The notes under the pieces: model-generated
Seen by the model: only the letters and a program-made list of their open reading frames with translations
Database searches by the model: none
What the model was told of the DNA's origin: nothing
Translations under genes and position numbers: made by a program
Part shown: piece after piece, positions 1-8,604 of the stretch
How the letters are laid out: each line of letters opens with the position of its first letter
Numbering within the stretch: position 1 is the first letter of the stretch
NCBI GenBank assembly: GCA_002951815.1
Contig: CP019454.1
Coordinates: 744,001 to 808,000, forward strand
DNA length: 64,000 nucleotides
Origin: Sulfobacillus thermotolerans
Lineage (GTDB): Bacteria > Bacillota > Sulfobacillia > Sulfobacillales > Sulfobacillaceae
Direction of reading: 5' to 3'

Positions 1-725
1 AAACCTTCAAGCAGCCCGAAATCCTGAGTTTCGAGAGGGGATAAAACTGTTACGAACTGAAAATGACGGTATAATGCGACTTGATCCACTGAAATTTGTT
101 GCTTTGCGGGTTCGACAATGACGTCAGGCAAGTGGGGGTCGACGCCTGGGGTCACGGCGTCTTCCATGAACTGCCACAGCTTGACGCCCAAATTATCCGT
201 TTGGCAATGTTTACAACTGAACAAGGCCGAATAATAGAGTGTAGGAAATTGGTCTTGGTCGGTTTTAGCTTTCATCACCAAGTCTAAAGGTTCAGTGGTA
301 ACAAAAATGAATGGAGTCATATCCATTGTACCGATGCGGGTTAAAGAGATAAGGGCGTGGCGCATGACTTGAGGCTTCAGTTGACTAGAGACTTCAACAA
401 GCTGAATTTGTCCTAAATAAAGATCACGCGAGACTTGGGACTGACCGTCATTAAAACACTGTGCGACCGAGCGCCCTAAGCCGCTGACATCTGCTACTGG
501 TGTCATTTTGCTGATGCCGGAGTGTGCGGCATATTTGATAAGAGCTGGCGGGGTAGGAAATTGAAAAATCATTTTTAGGGGCATGGTAGGCGTCCCGTTT
601 TCCAACCCTAGTGTAAAGACTAGATCCCGCTCATCGACGGGACGATTATCCCAGCAACCTGCGAGACTGATTAGGAGCATGACAATAGTAAAGACCCGCA
701 TAGCGGAACGTAGAAACTTAGTCAT
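1..725 (-). CDS. gerC: Spore germination lipoprotein, Ger(x)C family (partial)
   Basis: Reading the minus strand from an ATG at 725 gives an open frame that runs off the left edge, so about 240 residues of the N-terminal part are visible. It starts with a basic stretch, a hydrophobic segment and the lipobox L-A-G-C followed by W-D-N-R, the usual mature start of GerC-type lipoproteins. In the family this is the outer-face lipoprotein subunit of a nutrient germinant receptor in the spore inner membrane. The ATG overlaps the last 8 bases of the gerA frame, which indicates translational coupling. The C-terminal half lies outside the window. The exact receptor subtype and germinant cannot be told. 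Confidence 0.85.
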   Translation of the reverse strand, partial: MTKFLRSAMRVFTIVMLLISLAGCWDNRPVDERDLVFTLGLENGTPTMPLKMIFQFPTPPALIKYAAHSGISKMTPVADVSGLGRSVAQCFNDGQSQVSRDLYLGQIQLVEVSSQLKPQVMRHALISLTRIGTMDMTPFIFVTTEPLDLVMKAKTDQDQFPTLYYSALFSCKHCQTDNLGVKLWQFMEDAVTPGVDPHLPDVIVEPAKQQISVDQVALYRHFQFVTVLSPLETQDFGLLEG

Positions 726-2538
726 CATCGAGCCTTTCTTTTTGCGTACTATAAAGCTGAGGACTTTTCATGGGACGTGGGATATTCTTTCCCCATTTGC
801 GTGGGTCTAGGGTACGGAGGTACGAAGGACGTTTTGCTAGGGTAAATTCTGGGAATTTTATCCATGTGTCCTTGAGATCACGCATGCGTAAGGGGCCGAA
901 TGGTGATAAGTAAGCGACGCCAAAGTTTTCTAAAGCCGCCAAATGCGTCAAAATCAGAATGATGACTAACACGATGCCGTATAGTCCAAAAATATACGAA
1001 GCAAAGACCAAAACCCAAAACAGAATGCGCCAAGGAGTCGCCATTTCATAGACGGGCGAAGTAAAGAGACCTAGAGCTGTCAACGTGATGATGATAATCA
1101 TCAGGCTATCGACAATTCCCGCTTTGACAATCGCAGTTCCCACAACAATAGCGCCTACCGTCCCTAATGTGGTAGAGAGCCCTCTAGGCAAGCGGATGGC
1201 AGCTTCACGGAGCACCTCAATAATGACCCACATGATAAGCACCTCCAATAGAGGCGGGAACGGAATGTCTTCACGAGATCCTGCAATAGTCATAATGAGT
1301 TTTAACGGCAGTAAGTTTGGGTTAACCGAGACAAAAGCTACGTAAAGAGGGGGCAACAATAATCCGACAAACAGTCCAAAGAGCCGGACAAGCCTTTCCA
1401 TACTGGCCGTCCAAAAGCTGACCGTATAGTCATCAGTCGTTTGGTAAAAATCCATGAAGGTAGAAGGAACAGAAATGGAAAAGGGGGTATTGTCCACTAA
1501 AATGACCACCTTACCCTGTAATAGGTCTCGGACAGCTACGTCTACCCGTTCTGTGGAGCGAACTTGGGGAAACAATGAGAGGGGATGAGTTGATAAAATG
1601 GAACCCAGTGTGCTGGAGTACTGAACACCATCTAGCTTGGCCCCCCGCAATCGGCGTTTGATTGCCATGACTAACTCTGGGTTGGTAACGCCTTCGATAT
1701 GGGCAACAATGACCATTGTCTGCGTCAGTGTGCCAATCGTAAGCTTGTCAAAATGCAGTTTGGGACTTTTAATTCGGCGACGCACCAGGTTCATCTGAGT
1801 CAGGACGACCTCGTTGAACGATTCCTGGGGACCCTTTACGGCTCGCTCCGTGCCCGGCCGCTCAATGGCCCGCGCTGGATATTTAACGGTATCTAGCACC
1901 AGGACGGATGCGGCGCCTTGAATAAAGACTAAGGTATTGCCGCCCATCATTTTCGGCAGCAGCTTAGACCATTTGTTTTCAGCTGTCGCATGGCCGACCG
2001 AAACAATGGAATCATGGACGAACTGATGAATCGCCGACCCGGACATGTTGAGCGATTCCGCATCTTCATACCGCTGCATTAAGGCAATGGTATCTTGATC
2101 GATCATCTGATTATCCGCCAACCCATCATTAAAGACCAACACGGCCGGAATCTGCTGGGTGCGTCCGAGGACAAAACGCCGAATATTGATGTCCGGGGAC
2201 TGGCCGACGGTATTTTTTAAGTAATTATAGGCATCTTCTACGCTGCCATTATAAATATCCACCGATTGCGTCGCTCCATGGCTTTGCCTGACGGTGTGAA
2301 CTAAGGTCTCCAGCTGCTTGCTAAAGGTTTTGGTCTCCGTAATGAGATCCTGAACCAAGCCGATATCGACTCCGGAGATTCCTTCTAGGCTCTCTTGGGC
2401 GGTCTTCATGGTCTCCATCAGCGTTTCGGCAGGAGACGGCTTACGGGGGGCTCCCCCTAGATGGTTTTTCACCACAGGTTTCTGGTTGGGGGATGTCTTA
2501 GGACCTGGGCGGGAATGGCGAGTCGAAAAGGGCCACAT
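718..2538 (-). CDS. gerA: Spore germination protein, GerA/SpoVAF family
   Basis: The 606-residue product has a long hydrophilic N-terminal half (about 1-375) and a membrane half with several hydrophobic segments between about 390 and 545, ending in a basic cytosolic tail; this is the GerA architecture. The motif TPFSISVPSTFMDFYQ just before the membrane part is typical. GerA proteins form the main membrane subunit of germinant receptors that sense nutrients in dormant spores. The ATG has an AGGAGG ribosome site 8 bases upstream on the minus strand. The gene is directly followed, with an 8-base overlap, by the GerC-type lipoprotein; no GerB-type permease is visible between them. SpoVAF itself belongs to the same family, but the GerC partner favours a receptor. 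Confidence 0.88.
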   Translation of the reverse strand: MWPFSTRHSRPGPKTSPNQKPVVKNHLGGAPRKPSPAETLMETMKTAQESLEGISGVDIGLVQDLITETKTFSKQLETLVHTVRQSHGATQSVDIYNGSVEDAYNYLKNTVGQSPDINIRRFVLGRTQQIPAVLVFNDGLADNQMIDQDTIALMQRYEDAESLNMSGSAIHQFVHDSIVSVGHATAENKWSKLLPKMMGGNTLVFIQGAASVLVLDTVKYPARAIERPGTERAVKGPQESFNEVVLTQMNLVRRRIKSPKLHFDKLTIGTLTQTMVIVAHIEGVTNPELVMAIKRRLRGAKLDGVQYSSTLGSILSTHPLSLFPQVRSTERVDVAVRDLLQGKVVILVDNTPFSISVPSTFMDFYQTTDDYTVSFWTASMERLVRLFGLFVGLLLPPLYVAFVSVNPNLLPLKLIMTIAGSREDIPFPPLLEVLIMWVIIEVLREAAIRLPRGLSTTLGTVGAIVVGTAIVKAGIVDSLMIIIITLTALGLFTSPVYEMATPWRILFWVLVFASYIFGLYGIVLVIILILTHLAALENFGVAYLSPFGPLRMRDLKDTWIKFPEFTLAKRPSYLRTLDPRKWGKNIPRPMKSPQLYSTQKERLDDD

Positions 2539-2644
2539 GGCAGAGATCCTCCTAAAGAAATTTCCTGGTGTTTTCCTGTGCTGCGCTTCTCTGGTACAAT
2601 GTGGCCACTATTGAGAGCCTTTATGCAGGAAGAAGGTCAAGACG

Positions 2645-3613
2645 GTGGAAATCCTTGAAGGACTGGCCCTCGTTGAACATGGGAGCATGGGCCAAAGCTA
2701 TTATCTGACAGGAGACTTAGAATTTTGGGCAAAGCGGTGGCTCGATAAGGCGCGCCAGTGGTTTTTGGGTGAGGCTTATGCGGAGGGCTATGTGGTGCTG
2801 GAGGGGGTGACCCAATGGACAGAAGTGGATTTGGCCCTTCGCACGAACGGGTTTTTCAGTACGCGCCGCATGGTCGTAGTCAGGGACGGGACTTGGGCGA
2901 AGCGCGATGCCCAACTGGAAGCGTATCGGCGTTCGGCCGATCCGGATGTGTTGCTAGTGATCTGGGATAAGAAACCATCGGTGCAGACAGCGAAGATATT
3001 TGGCCCGCAAGCAACGATTGAATTGAAACCCTTAGCTCCGGCGGTTTTTCGTCGCTTTGTCGCGCAAGAAGCCAAGAAGCGCCATCTACGTGTGACTTCG
3101 GATGCTATGGATTTGCTAGCAGAGATGCTAACACGCGATGCCCAACAGGTGATCTATGAACTCGATAAGATGGCGCTCTATGATCCATCGCGAACATGGG
3201 ACGAAGGGGCTATTACCGCATTTGTCCCACCGTTGCCCCATGACACCCAATTATGGCGTCTGACGGACCCGCTGGTACAGCGTCAAACCGGGTTGATTAT
3301 CAAGCAGGCTCAGGAGTTGTTGAAAGAGGGCAAGGCGCCTTTGTTGCTCTTTATTGTGGCAGTGCGCCAATTGATTCAACTCAACCACGTGCTGAGCGCC
3401 AAGCAAAAGGGGCAGGGGGTCGGGGAATTTGCTCGCCAAGAAGGGCTTAAGGAATTTCCGGCCAAAAAATTGTGGCAATATAGCCAGTACTGGACGCGCC
3501 AAGAGATTGAAAAGTTTTTAGAACGGGCCGCGTTTATTGACCGCGCGTTGAAATCGGGTTATGGTGACGCGGAATCGTGGCTATTAAGCTATCTGGCTTT
3601 GCTGGCACGGTGA
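2645..3613 (+). CDS. holA: DNA polymerase III subunit delta
   Basis: The 322-residue protein is the HolA/YqeN clamp-loader subunit that opens the sliding clamp in the DnaX complex. The N-terminal nucleotide-binding-like fold lacks a P-loop, as is normal for delta, and the C-terminal alpha-helical collar domain (about 205-320) is present. It starts at a GTG with AAGAAGG about 8 bases upstream. Its position before rpsT and spoIIP matches the conserved Firmicute order yqeN-rpsT-(gpr)-spoIIP, which supports the call. It is divergent from gerA, with about 105 bases between the two starts. It is followed by a small hairpin and a bidirectional terminator shared with rpsT. Confidence 0.85.
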   Translation: MEILEGLALVEHGSMGQSYYLTGDLEFWAKRWLDKARQWFLGEAYAEGYVVLEGVTQWTEVDLALRTNGFFSTRRMVVVRDGTWAKRDAQLEAYRRSADPDVLLVIWDKKPSVQTAKIFGPQATIELKPLAPAVFRRFVAQEAKKRHLRVTSDAMDLLAEMLTRDAQQVIYELDKMALYDPSRTWDEGAITAFVPPLPHDTQLWRLTDPLVQRQTGLIIKQAQELLKEGKAPLLLFIVAVRQLIQLNHVLSAKQKGQGVGEFARQEGLKEFPAKKLWQYSQYWTRQEIEKFLERAAFIDRALKSGYGDAESWLLSYLALLAR

Positions 3614-3618
3614 AGAAC

Positions 3619-3640
3619 AAGACCTTCTGGTGAGGTCTTT
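3619..3640 (+). terminator. Small hairpin downstream of holA
   Basis: AAGACCT (3619-3625) pairs with AGGTCTT (3633-3639) across a 7-base loop, six bases after the holA stop. The trailing T run is only three or four bases, so on its own it would be a weak terminator; the stronger one follows at 3656. Confidence 0.45.
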
Positions 3641-3655
3641 ACACACTAAATGAAG

Positions 3656-3683
3656 AAAAAAACCCCGAACCGACGGGGTTTTT
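3656..3683. terminator. Bidirectional intrinsic terminator between holA and rpsT
   Basis: The stem AACCCCG/CGGGGTT with loop AACCGA is flanked by an A run on the left and a T run on the right, so it can end transcription of holA on the plus strand and of rpsT, whose stop lies at 3690, on the minus strand. Confidence 0.85.
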
Positions 3684-3689
3684 CCCATA

Positions 3690-3965
3690 TTAGGCGGATG
3701 CCTGACGAACCTTATTCAATCGATGTGCCAGCCGTGATTTCTTGCGTGCGGCTGTGTTGCGATGAATCGCACCCTTTTGGGCCGCTCGGTCCAATCGGCC
3801 ATAGCAGAAACGCAATGCCAACTGGGCCGCTTCTAAATCATTGCGATTTAAAGCATCCTCAAATCGACGCACCGCCGTTCGAACCATCGTCTTTCGGATC
3901 TTGTTGCGGAGCGTGCGCACCTGGGTTTGCTTAATGCGCTTTTTCGCAGACTTAATATTAGCCAC
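3690..3965 (-). CDS. rpsT: 30S ribosomal protein S20
   Basis: The 91-residue basic protein begins with the S20 signature ANIKSAKKRIKQ after a GTG start; a good AGGAGG site lies 7 bases upstream, and an open frame reaching to 4190 is only extension. Family features are the repeated KK/RR helices and the C-terminal stretch around KGAIHRNTAARKKSRL. S20 binds 16S rRNA early in 30S assembly. The gene is convergent with holA and shares the bidirectional terminator. It is divergent from spoIIP, and the gpr protease gene often found between rpsT and spoIIP is absent. Confidence 0.97.
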   Translation of the reverse strand: MANIKSAKKRIKQTQVRTLRNKIRKTMVRTAVRRFEDALNRNDLEAAQLALRFCYGRLDRAAQKGAIHRNTAARKKSRLAHRLNKVRQASA

Positions 3966-4134
3966 GCCTATACCTCCTGACGTTTGATTATAGCATGGCC
4001 TTGACATGGGGTAAAGCGAGCATGGCAGGTCGAGCGCGAAAACTTTTTCACGCAGATTTCCCAGCAATTTTTCCAAAGCTGGTCTATTTCTCCATGATTT
4101 ACCATACATATCATCATCGCAAAGGAGGGAGAGT

Positions 4135-5385
4135 ATGCCGCGGCCATCTCGCCGGCGACGTCCGGCCATTATCTGGTTCAAATGGTCCAAACCTTCGAGA
4201 AAGCCTGGGAGAGCCGCTCGCTGGAAAAGGCGTCTGCCTTTGGCTGGCGCGCCCCCTCAAGAGACCTTTCGTCCCTTTCTTCCTAAACGGTTTCCTTGGA
4301 CGAGCTTGTCTCTTTACGGGATGGTGTTGGTGATGGCGGCGTTGATTTTTATCAAAGTCCCAGCCCGCACGGGCGCGGCGGTTCCGGTCACGGGTCCTAT
4401 TGGAACACCGCGCCAAACGTCATGGTTGGACCGGACGCTGCATGCATGGCAGGGCAGTTCTTCCTCATTTCTCACATGGATTGAGGACGGAATACCTTTG
4501 TCGCGCTTGTCGCAGGCTTCGCCCCGTTCCACCGTGTGGCACGTGCGTTCGGTGATTATGACGGCATTGGCAGATATTTCGGGGGTGCGCCTCACGAGTT
4601 TGACGGGCATTTTACGAATGGAAATTCCCGCGTTGGCCACCGTATCTCTTCCAAACTTACCGTCGCGGACTGCGACTGGCGTTCCCCGGCTCAAAGAGCA
4701 AGATGCTGTTGAACCCGGATTGCCGGGTGATCACCAAAGGGTGTGGGCAGAATTGGGAAAACAGCCCATCGTGGGCATTTATCAAACGCACAGTCACGAA
4801 TCGTTCTGGCCGTCCTTGCCAAAAAATGCGCCCACGGCTTATTCCACCGACTGGTCTAAAACCGTGGTGCAAGTCGGTTGGTGGTTAGCACAGGATCTGC
4901 ATAGTCAAGGGGTCGCGGTGGTACAGTCTCGGGTAGATAACATGTCTCAAGGGTTACTGCCCAGCTATAATGAGTCATATCACACAGCGAAGCGGTTGCT
5001 TCGCTGGTATCCTACGGTTCATATTCTTGTCGATATTCATCGTAGTGAAAAACCCTTGGCAGAAACGACGGCGAAGATCCATGGAGTGTCAACAGCACGC
5101 ATTTTATTGATTGTCGGGAGCAATAAATTATTGCCGAATCCCTATTGGCATCAAAATCTTGAATTGGCCATCCATGTTGCCCATCATTTGGCGGCGATAG
5201 CGCCGGGAATTCTAGAGGGGGATGGCATCGATATGGTACCTTACCGCTACAATCAGCAGTTGGCACCTGGAGATTTACTGATTGAAGTGGGGGGGCAATA
5301 CAATACCTTGGCGCAAGAACGATATGCGGTTAATGATTTGGCACGCGCGCTGGCGCTGGTGGTCCGGGACAAACAATATCCGTGA
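4135..5385 (+). CDS. spoIIP: Stage II sporulation protein P
   Basis: The 416-residue protein has a very basic N-terminus, one membrane segment at about 60-80, and a C-terminal SpoIIP amidase/endopeptidase domain. Diagnostic motifs are GIYQTHSHESFWP (about 218-230), LVDIHRS, a VGSNKLLPNPYW stretch and LLIEVGGQYNT near the end. SpoIIP removes septal peptidoglycan with SpoIID during engulfment of the forespore. The ATG has AAAGGAGG upstream. Family knowledge says the gene is under the mother-cell sigma factor, but I cannot point to a clear sporulation promoter in the roughly 170-base gap to rpsT. Confidence 0.93.
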   Translation: MPRPSRRRRPAIIWFKWSKPSRKPGRAARWKRRLPLAGAPPQETFRPFLPKRFPWTSLSLYGMVLVMAALIFIKVPARTGAAVPVTGPIGTPRQTSWLDRTLHAWQGSSSSFLTWIEDGIPLSRLSQASPRSTVWHVRSVIMTALADISGVRLTSLTGILRMEIPALATVSLPNLPSRTATGVPRLKEQDAVEPGLPGDHQRVWAELGKQPIVGIYQTHSHESFWPSLPKNAPTAYSTDWSKTVVQVGWWLAQDLHSQGVAVVQSRVDNMSQGLLPSYNESYHTAKRLLRWYPTVHILVDIHRSEKPLAETTAKIHGVSTARILLIVGSNKLLPNPYWHQNLELAIHVAHHLAAIAPGILEGDGIDMVPYRYNQQLAPGDLLIEVGGQYNTLAQERYAVNDLARALALVVRDKQYP

Positions 5386-5465
5386 TCACGAAGACAGGAT
5401 TCGGCAAGGGCTAAGTGGGGGATGGTACAATAAGGGTATCTTAAGGATGGGGAAGGACGGAATTT

Positions 5466-6422
5466 ATGCAGAAGATGCCAGTGGTATTGGACGTCGATAC
5501 GGGGATTGACGACGCATTAGCGTTGTTATACGCGCTGGCCTCAGACCGCTTGGATGTTCGGGGGATTACCACGTGCTTTGGTAATGGCGATGTTGAGACC
5601 ACAACGCGAAATACTTTGGCGGTTGTGAGCCTAGCCGAACGGGGAGCGCCGGTGTATCAAGGAGCTGCCCATCCCTTAGTCGGTCAGTGGGAGCCGTCGG
5701 CGGAAGCCTTTCATGGTACGGATGGGCTCGGAGGCTATGCCTTCACACCACAAGGCATCGCAGTGCAAGCCCAGAGCGCAGTCCAGTATCTCGGTGAGGT
5801 CACCCAAGAACTTAGCGGAGAGATTGTTCTCATCGCTACGGCGCGACTGACGAACATTGCGGCCGCTTTAACGGCGCATCCCGAGATGGTCAGGCGTGTG
5901 AAACGGTTGGTGATTATGGGCGGAGCGGCTTTTGTAGGGGGGAATGTCACCCCGGTGGCGGAAGCGAACATTTGGGGGGATCCGGAAGCCGCTTGGATTG
6001 TTTTTCATTCTGGCATGCCTATCACGATGGTGGGCTTGGACGTGACGATGCAAGTGCGGATTAGTGACGCGATGCTAGAGACGCTCGACCCGCGTCGTCC
6101 GTATGCTGCCATGCTGAAAGGGGCTGTCGACTTTTATTTGGGCGCCTATAATCCTGGCCGTCTTATAGGAGACCGGACAGCGCCACTGCACGACCCGTTA
6201 GCGGTGGCCGTCGCAGAAGAGCCCGACTTGTGCGACACTATTCCTTACGCGGTGGATATTGAGCGGTATGGAACGTTGACACGGGGAATGACAGTTGTAG
6301 ACCGACGAGAATGGTTGCCATTGCGCCCGAACATTGACGTGGCCGTTGGGGTCGATCGCGATCGCTTCATGACAACCTTCGCGCGACGCTTGGGATTTGA
6401 CGACAGGATTATCGAAGGTTAG
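5466..6422 (+). CDS. Inosine/uridine-preferring nucleoside hydrolase
   Basis: The 318-residue protein opens with VLDVDTGIDDALALLYAL, the calcium-binding DxDxGxDDxxAL signature of the IUNH family, and has the later Asp in APLHDPLAVAVA (about 237-247). These enzymes cleave the N-glycosidic bond of nucleosides to free base and ribose for salvage. The ATG is preceded by GGGGAAGGACGG. A TACAAT sequence at about 5425 could be a -10 element. It is probably a single gene, placed between spoIIP and the IS607-type element. Substrate preference (purine or pyrimidine) cannot be told. Confidence 0.92.
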   Translation: MQKMPVVLDVDTGIDDALALLYALASDRLDVRGITTCFGNGDVETTTRNTLAVVSLAERGAPVYQGAAHPLVGQWEPSAEAFHGTDGLGGYAFTPQGIAVQAQSAVQYLGEVTQELSGEIVLIATARLTNIAAALTAHPEMVRRVKRLVIMGGAAFVGGNVTPVAEANIWGDPEAAWIVFHSGMPITMVGLDVTMQVRISDAMLETLDPRRPYAAMLKGAVDFYLGAYNPGRLIGDRTAPLHDPLAVAVAEEPDLCDTIPYAVDIERYGTLTRGMTVVDRREWLPLRPNIDVAVGVDRDRFMTTFARRLGFDDRIIEG

Positions 6423-6451
6423 GAGTGAGGGTTTTAACAGTTTGCTAAAAG

Positions 6452-6481
6452 TTTACCTATGGTTACCCATTATTGTATAAT
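6452..6481 (+). promoter_or_regulatory. Promoter of the IS607 tnpA, probably leaderless
   Basis: A TTTACC -35-like box (6452-6457) and a perfect TATAAT (6476-6481) are 18 bases apart. The tnpA ATG at 6488 lies only 6 bases after the -10 box, so transcription would start on or next to the A of the start codon. No ribosome binding site is present between them. Confidence 0.6.
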
Positions 6482-6487
6482 TTAGGT

Positions 6488-7117
6488 ATGCATAGAAAAC
6501 TTGTCGGCATTCGTGAAGCGGCGGAATTTTTAGGTGTGACCCCATCGACGTTACGTCGATGGGAACACGAAGGAACGTTGTTGCCCGATGAACGCACAGC
6601 GGGTGGGTATCGGCGTTACGACTTGGCCCGGTTGCGACCTGACCAGTTTCACCGACTCAGCCCGCCTCGCAAAACCGTCGCCTATGCCCGCGTATCGAGC
6701 CACGACCAGAAAGACGATCTGGAGCGGCAAAAGCACGTGCTGGAGATCTATTGTGCCCGTCAAGGGTGGACCTTTGAGGTCGTGGCGGATCTCGGATCCG
6801 GGATGAATTATCACAAAAAGGGTCTCAAGCGCCTCTTAAATGACATCCTCGCCGACCGGGTCGGTCGGCTGGTTGTGACCCATAAGGACCGTCTCGTGCG
6901 CTTTGGGGCGGAGCTCGTCTTTGCGATCTGCGAAGCCAAGCAGGTGGAGGTGGTGATTCTCAATCAAGGCGAGGACACGACCTTTGAGGAAGAGCTGGCT
7001 CAAGACGTCCTCGAAATAATCACCGTGTTTTCGGCTCGGCTCTACGGCAGCCGCTCCCGCAAGAACCAAAAATTGCTCGACGGCGTGAAACACGCCGTGG
7101 AGGAGGCGTCATCATGA
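6488..7117 (+). CDS. tnpA: IS607-family serine recombinase TnpA
   Basis: The protein of about 209 residues has an N-terminal MerR-like helix-turn-helix (IREAAEFLGVTPSTLRRWEHEG, split by a short wing) followed by a serine-recombinase domain: YARVSSHDQKDDLERQ contains the catalytic Ser, and the later LVVTHKDRLVRFG stretch is typical. It catalyses excision and integration through a covalent serine-DNA intermediate. I chose ATG 6488 over the TTG at 6473 because the promoter -10 box overlaps the latter. The stop overlaps the tnpB start as ATGA. It appears complete. Confidence 0.93.
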   Translation: MHRKLVGIREAAEFLGVTPSTLRRWEHEGTLLPDERTAGGYRRYDLARLRPDQFHRLSPPRKTVAYARVSSHDQKDDLERQKHVLEIYCARQGWTFEVVADLGSGMNYHKKGLKRLLNDILADRVGRLVVTHKDRLVRFGAELVFAICEAKQVEVVILNQGEDTTFEEELAQDVLEIITVFSARLYGSRSRKNQKLLDGVKHAVEEASS

Positions 7118-8303
7118 TTCTGGCCCATAAGATTGCGCTCGACCCGAATAACGTTCAAGAGACGTATTTCCGCAAGGCCGCCGGGACGGCCCGTTTCGCG
7201 TACAATGGGGCCTTGGATCAGTGGCAACAACAGTTCGACGCATGGAAAGCCGATCCTACGTTGCCCAAGCCGACCGAAGCCGCTCTGCGGCGTCAACTCA
7301 ATGCACTCAAGCGCGCCGCCTTCCCCTGGATGCTGGAGGTTACCAAGAACGCCCCCCAGATGGCGATTATGCACTTGGGTCAAGCGTTCAAGAATTTCTT
7401 TGCGGGGATCGCCGAGTATCCCACGTTTAAGAAAAAGGGCCGACACGACAGCTTTACGCTCACCAACGACCCATTCACGGTCAAAGGGCAAAAAGTGCAT
7501 ATGCCCAAATTAGGCTGGGTGCGCATGCACGAACCGTTGCGATTTATCGGCACAGTGGTAGCAGGCACCGTGTCGCGGACCGCTGATCGCTGGTTTTTGA
7601 GCGTCACCGTCGAACTTCCCGATCCCCCCAGTGTCCGCCGCGAACGCCAAGCGGTAGTCGGCGTGGATTTGGGCGTGTCGGCGTTGGCGACGCTCTCGAC
7701 CGGAGAGAAGATCGTGGGACCGAAAGCCTATGCGGACGCCTTGGCACAGCTTCGGCGGTTATCGAAACAATTCAGTCGCCAGATGGAAGTCGCCAAAGTC
7801 CGCGCCGGGCTTCAGCCCGGCCAGCCCACCCCGAAAGGGATGCCCATGCCCTTGTCCCAGAATATGCGAAAGACGCAGCGGCGCATGGCCCGACGCCATG
7901 CGCGGATTGCGAAATATCCGGGCGGATGCGTTACACCAAACTGACCACCGATCTCGTGCAGCGCTTCGATGTCATGGCCATCGAGGACCTGAACGTCGCC
8001 GGGATGCTCAAAAATCATCCTCTCGCCCGGGCGATGGCTGATATGGGCTTTGGGGAATTCCGTCGGCAACTCGCATACAAAGCGGCCCAATGCGGGAAAA
8101 CGGTGGTCATCGTGAGCCGTTGGTATCCGAGCAGCAAAACGTGTTCCGCGTGTGGATACAAAATGCCGAAAATGCCGCTCGCTATGCGGGAGTGGACGTG
8201 CCCAGAATGTCACACACACCACGACCGCGACATCAATGCGGCGATCAATTTGCGAACCGTGGCCGAGAGTTCGGTGAGGAGCTCCTCACCCGTGTCTGCC
8301 TGA
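7114..8303 (+). pseudogene. tnpB: TnpB RNA-guided nuclease, broken by two +1 frameshifts
   Basis: The first open part (7114-7944) covers the N-terminal helix-turn-helix and wedge region and the first RuvC Asp in GVDLGVSALA. The second part (about 7945-8303) has the RuvC Glu in AIEDLNVAGM, the zinc finger CSACG...CPEC and the last RuvC Asp in DRDINAAINL. The frames join if one extra A is removed from the AAA at about 7911-7913 and one from the AAA at about 7944. The bridge then reads RIANIRADALHQLTTDL, as in intact relatives. All catalytic residues survive, so the damage is recent or a sequencing error. TnpB is the IS-encoded nuclease guided by an RNA from the element's right end. Confidence 0.85.
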
Positions 8304-8311
8304 CGGCAGAC
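8294..8311 (+). ncRNA. Hairpin at the tnpB stop, likely part of the right-end guide RNA scaffold
   Basis: GTCTGCC (8294-8300) pairs perfectly with GGCAGAC (8305-8311); the tnpB stop codon TGA forms most of the TGAC loop. In IS200/IS605 and IS607 elements the omega RNA covers the 3' end of tnpB and the right end of the element. The hairpin fits that position, but the RNA limits and guide cannot be set from sequence alone. Confidence 0.4.
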
Positions 8312-8604
8312 CTGCTCGGTGACAGCCTGTGGAGTGCCCGCCCGTGGACGACCGGCCAATGGCCCTAAGAAGCGGTGGCATGATGACACAGGAAGGTGGC
8401 TCCGGTTGATCAATTGATTAACGATGATCAGACTTGGATAAGTCCATCAGAATGGCTTTCTTAAAAAAGTGATCGGCGGTGGAAGTTTGATGGGCGTGAC
8501 AGGCGGCGTTTGACCATATGGTCTTGACGCTTCACAGGATAACGGGCAACCGACCGCATAGGTTTGTCAGGCGGGTTTGTACTATTTAGCGCGTAGGCCC
8601 TTAA
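8312..8604. other. Non-coding stretch: right end of the IS607-type element and spacer to fdhD
   Basis: No convincing gene is present. It contains short structures (GGCCAATGGCC near 8350, a perfect 12-base palindrome GACCATATGGTC near 8513) and must include the right end of the insertion sequence. I see no clear promoter or terminator. Confidence 0.5.

Larger units (their letters stand above)
6430..8420 (+). mobile_element. IS607-family insertion sequence (limits approximate)
   Basis: The pair of a MerR-headed serine recombinase (tnpA) and an overlapping tnpB defines an IS607-type element. IS607 elements lack terminal inverted repeats and make no target duplication, so the ends cannot be fixed from sequence alone; the limits given are the flanking non-coding stretches. 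It sits between a nucleoside hydrolase gene and fdhD, interrupting neither. tnpA looks intact and tnpB does not. Confidence 0.75.

Noticed and set aside
7905-7948. Programmed ribosomal frameshift in tnpB
   Set aside because: Two independent +1 events would be needed and neither site is a known slippery sequence with a stimulating structure; simple insertion is more likely.
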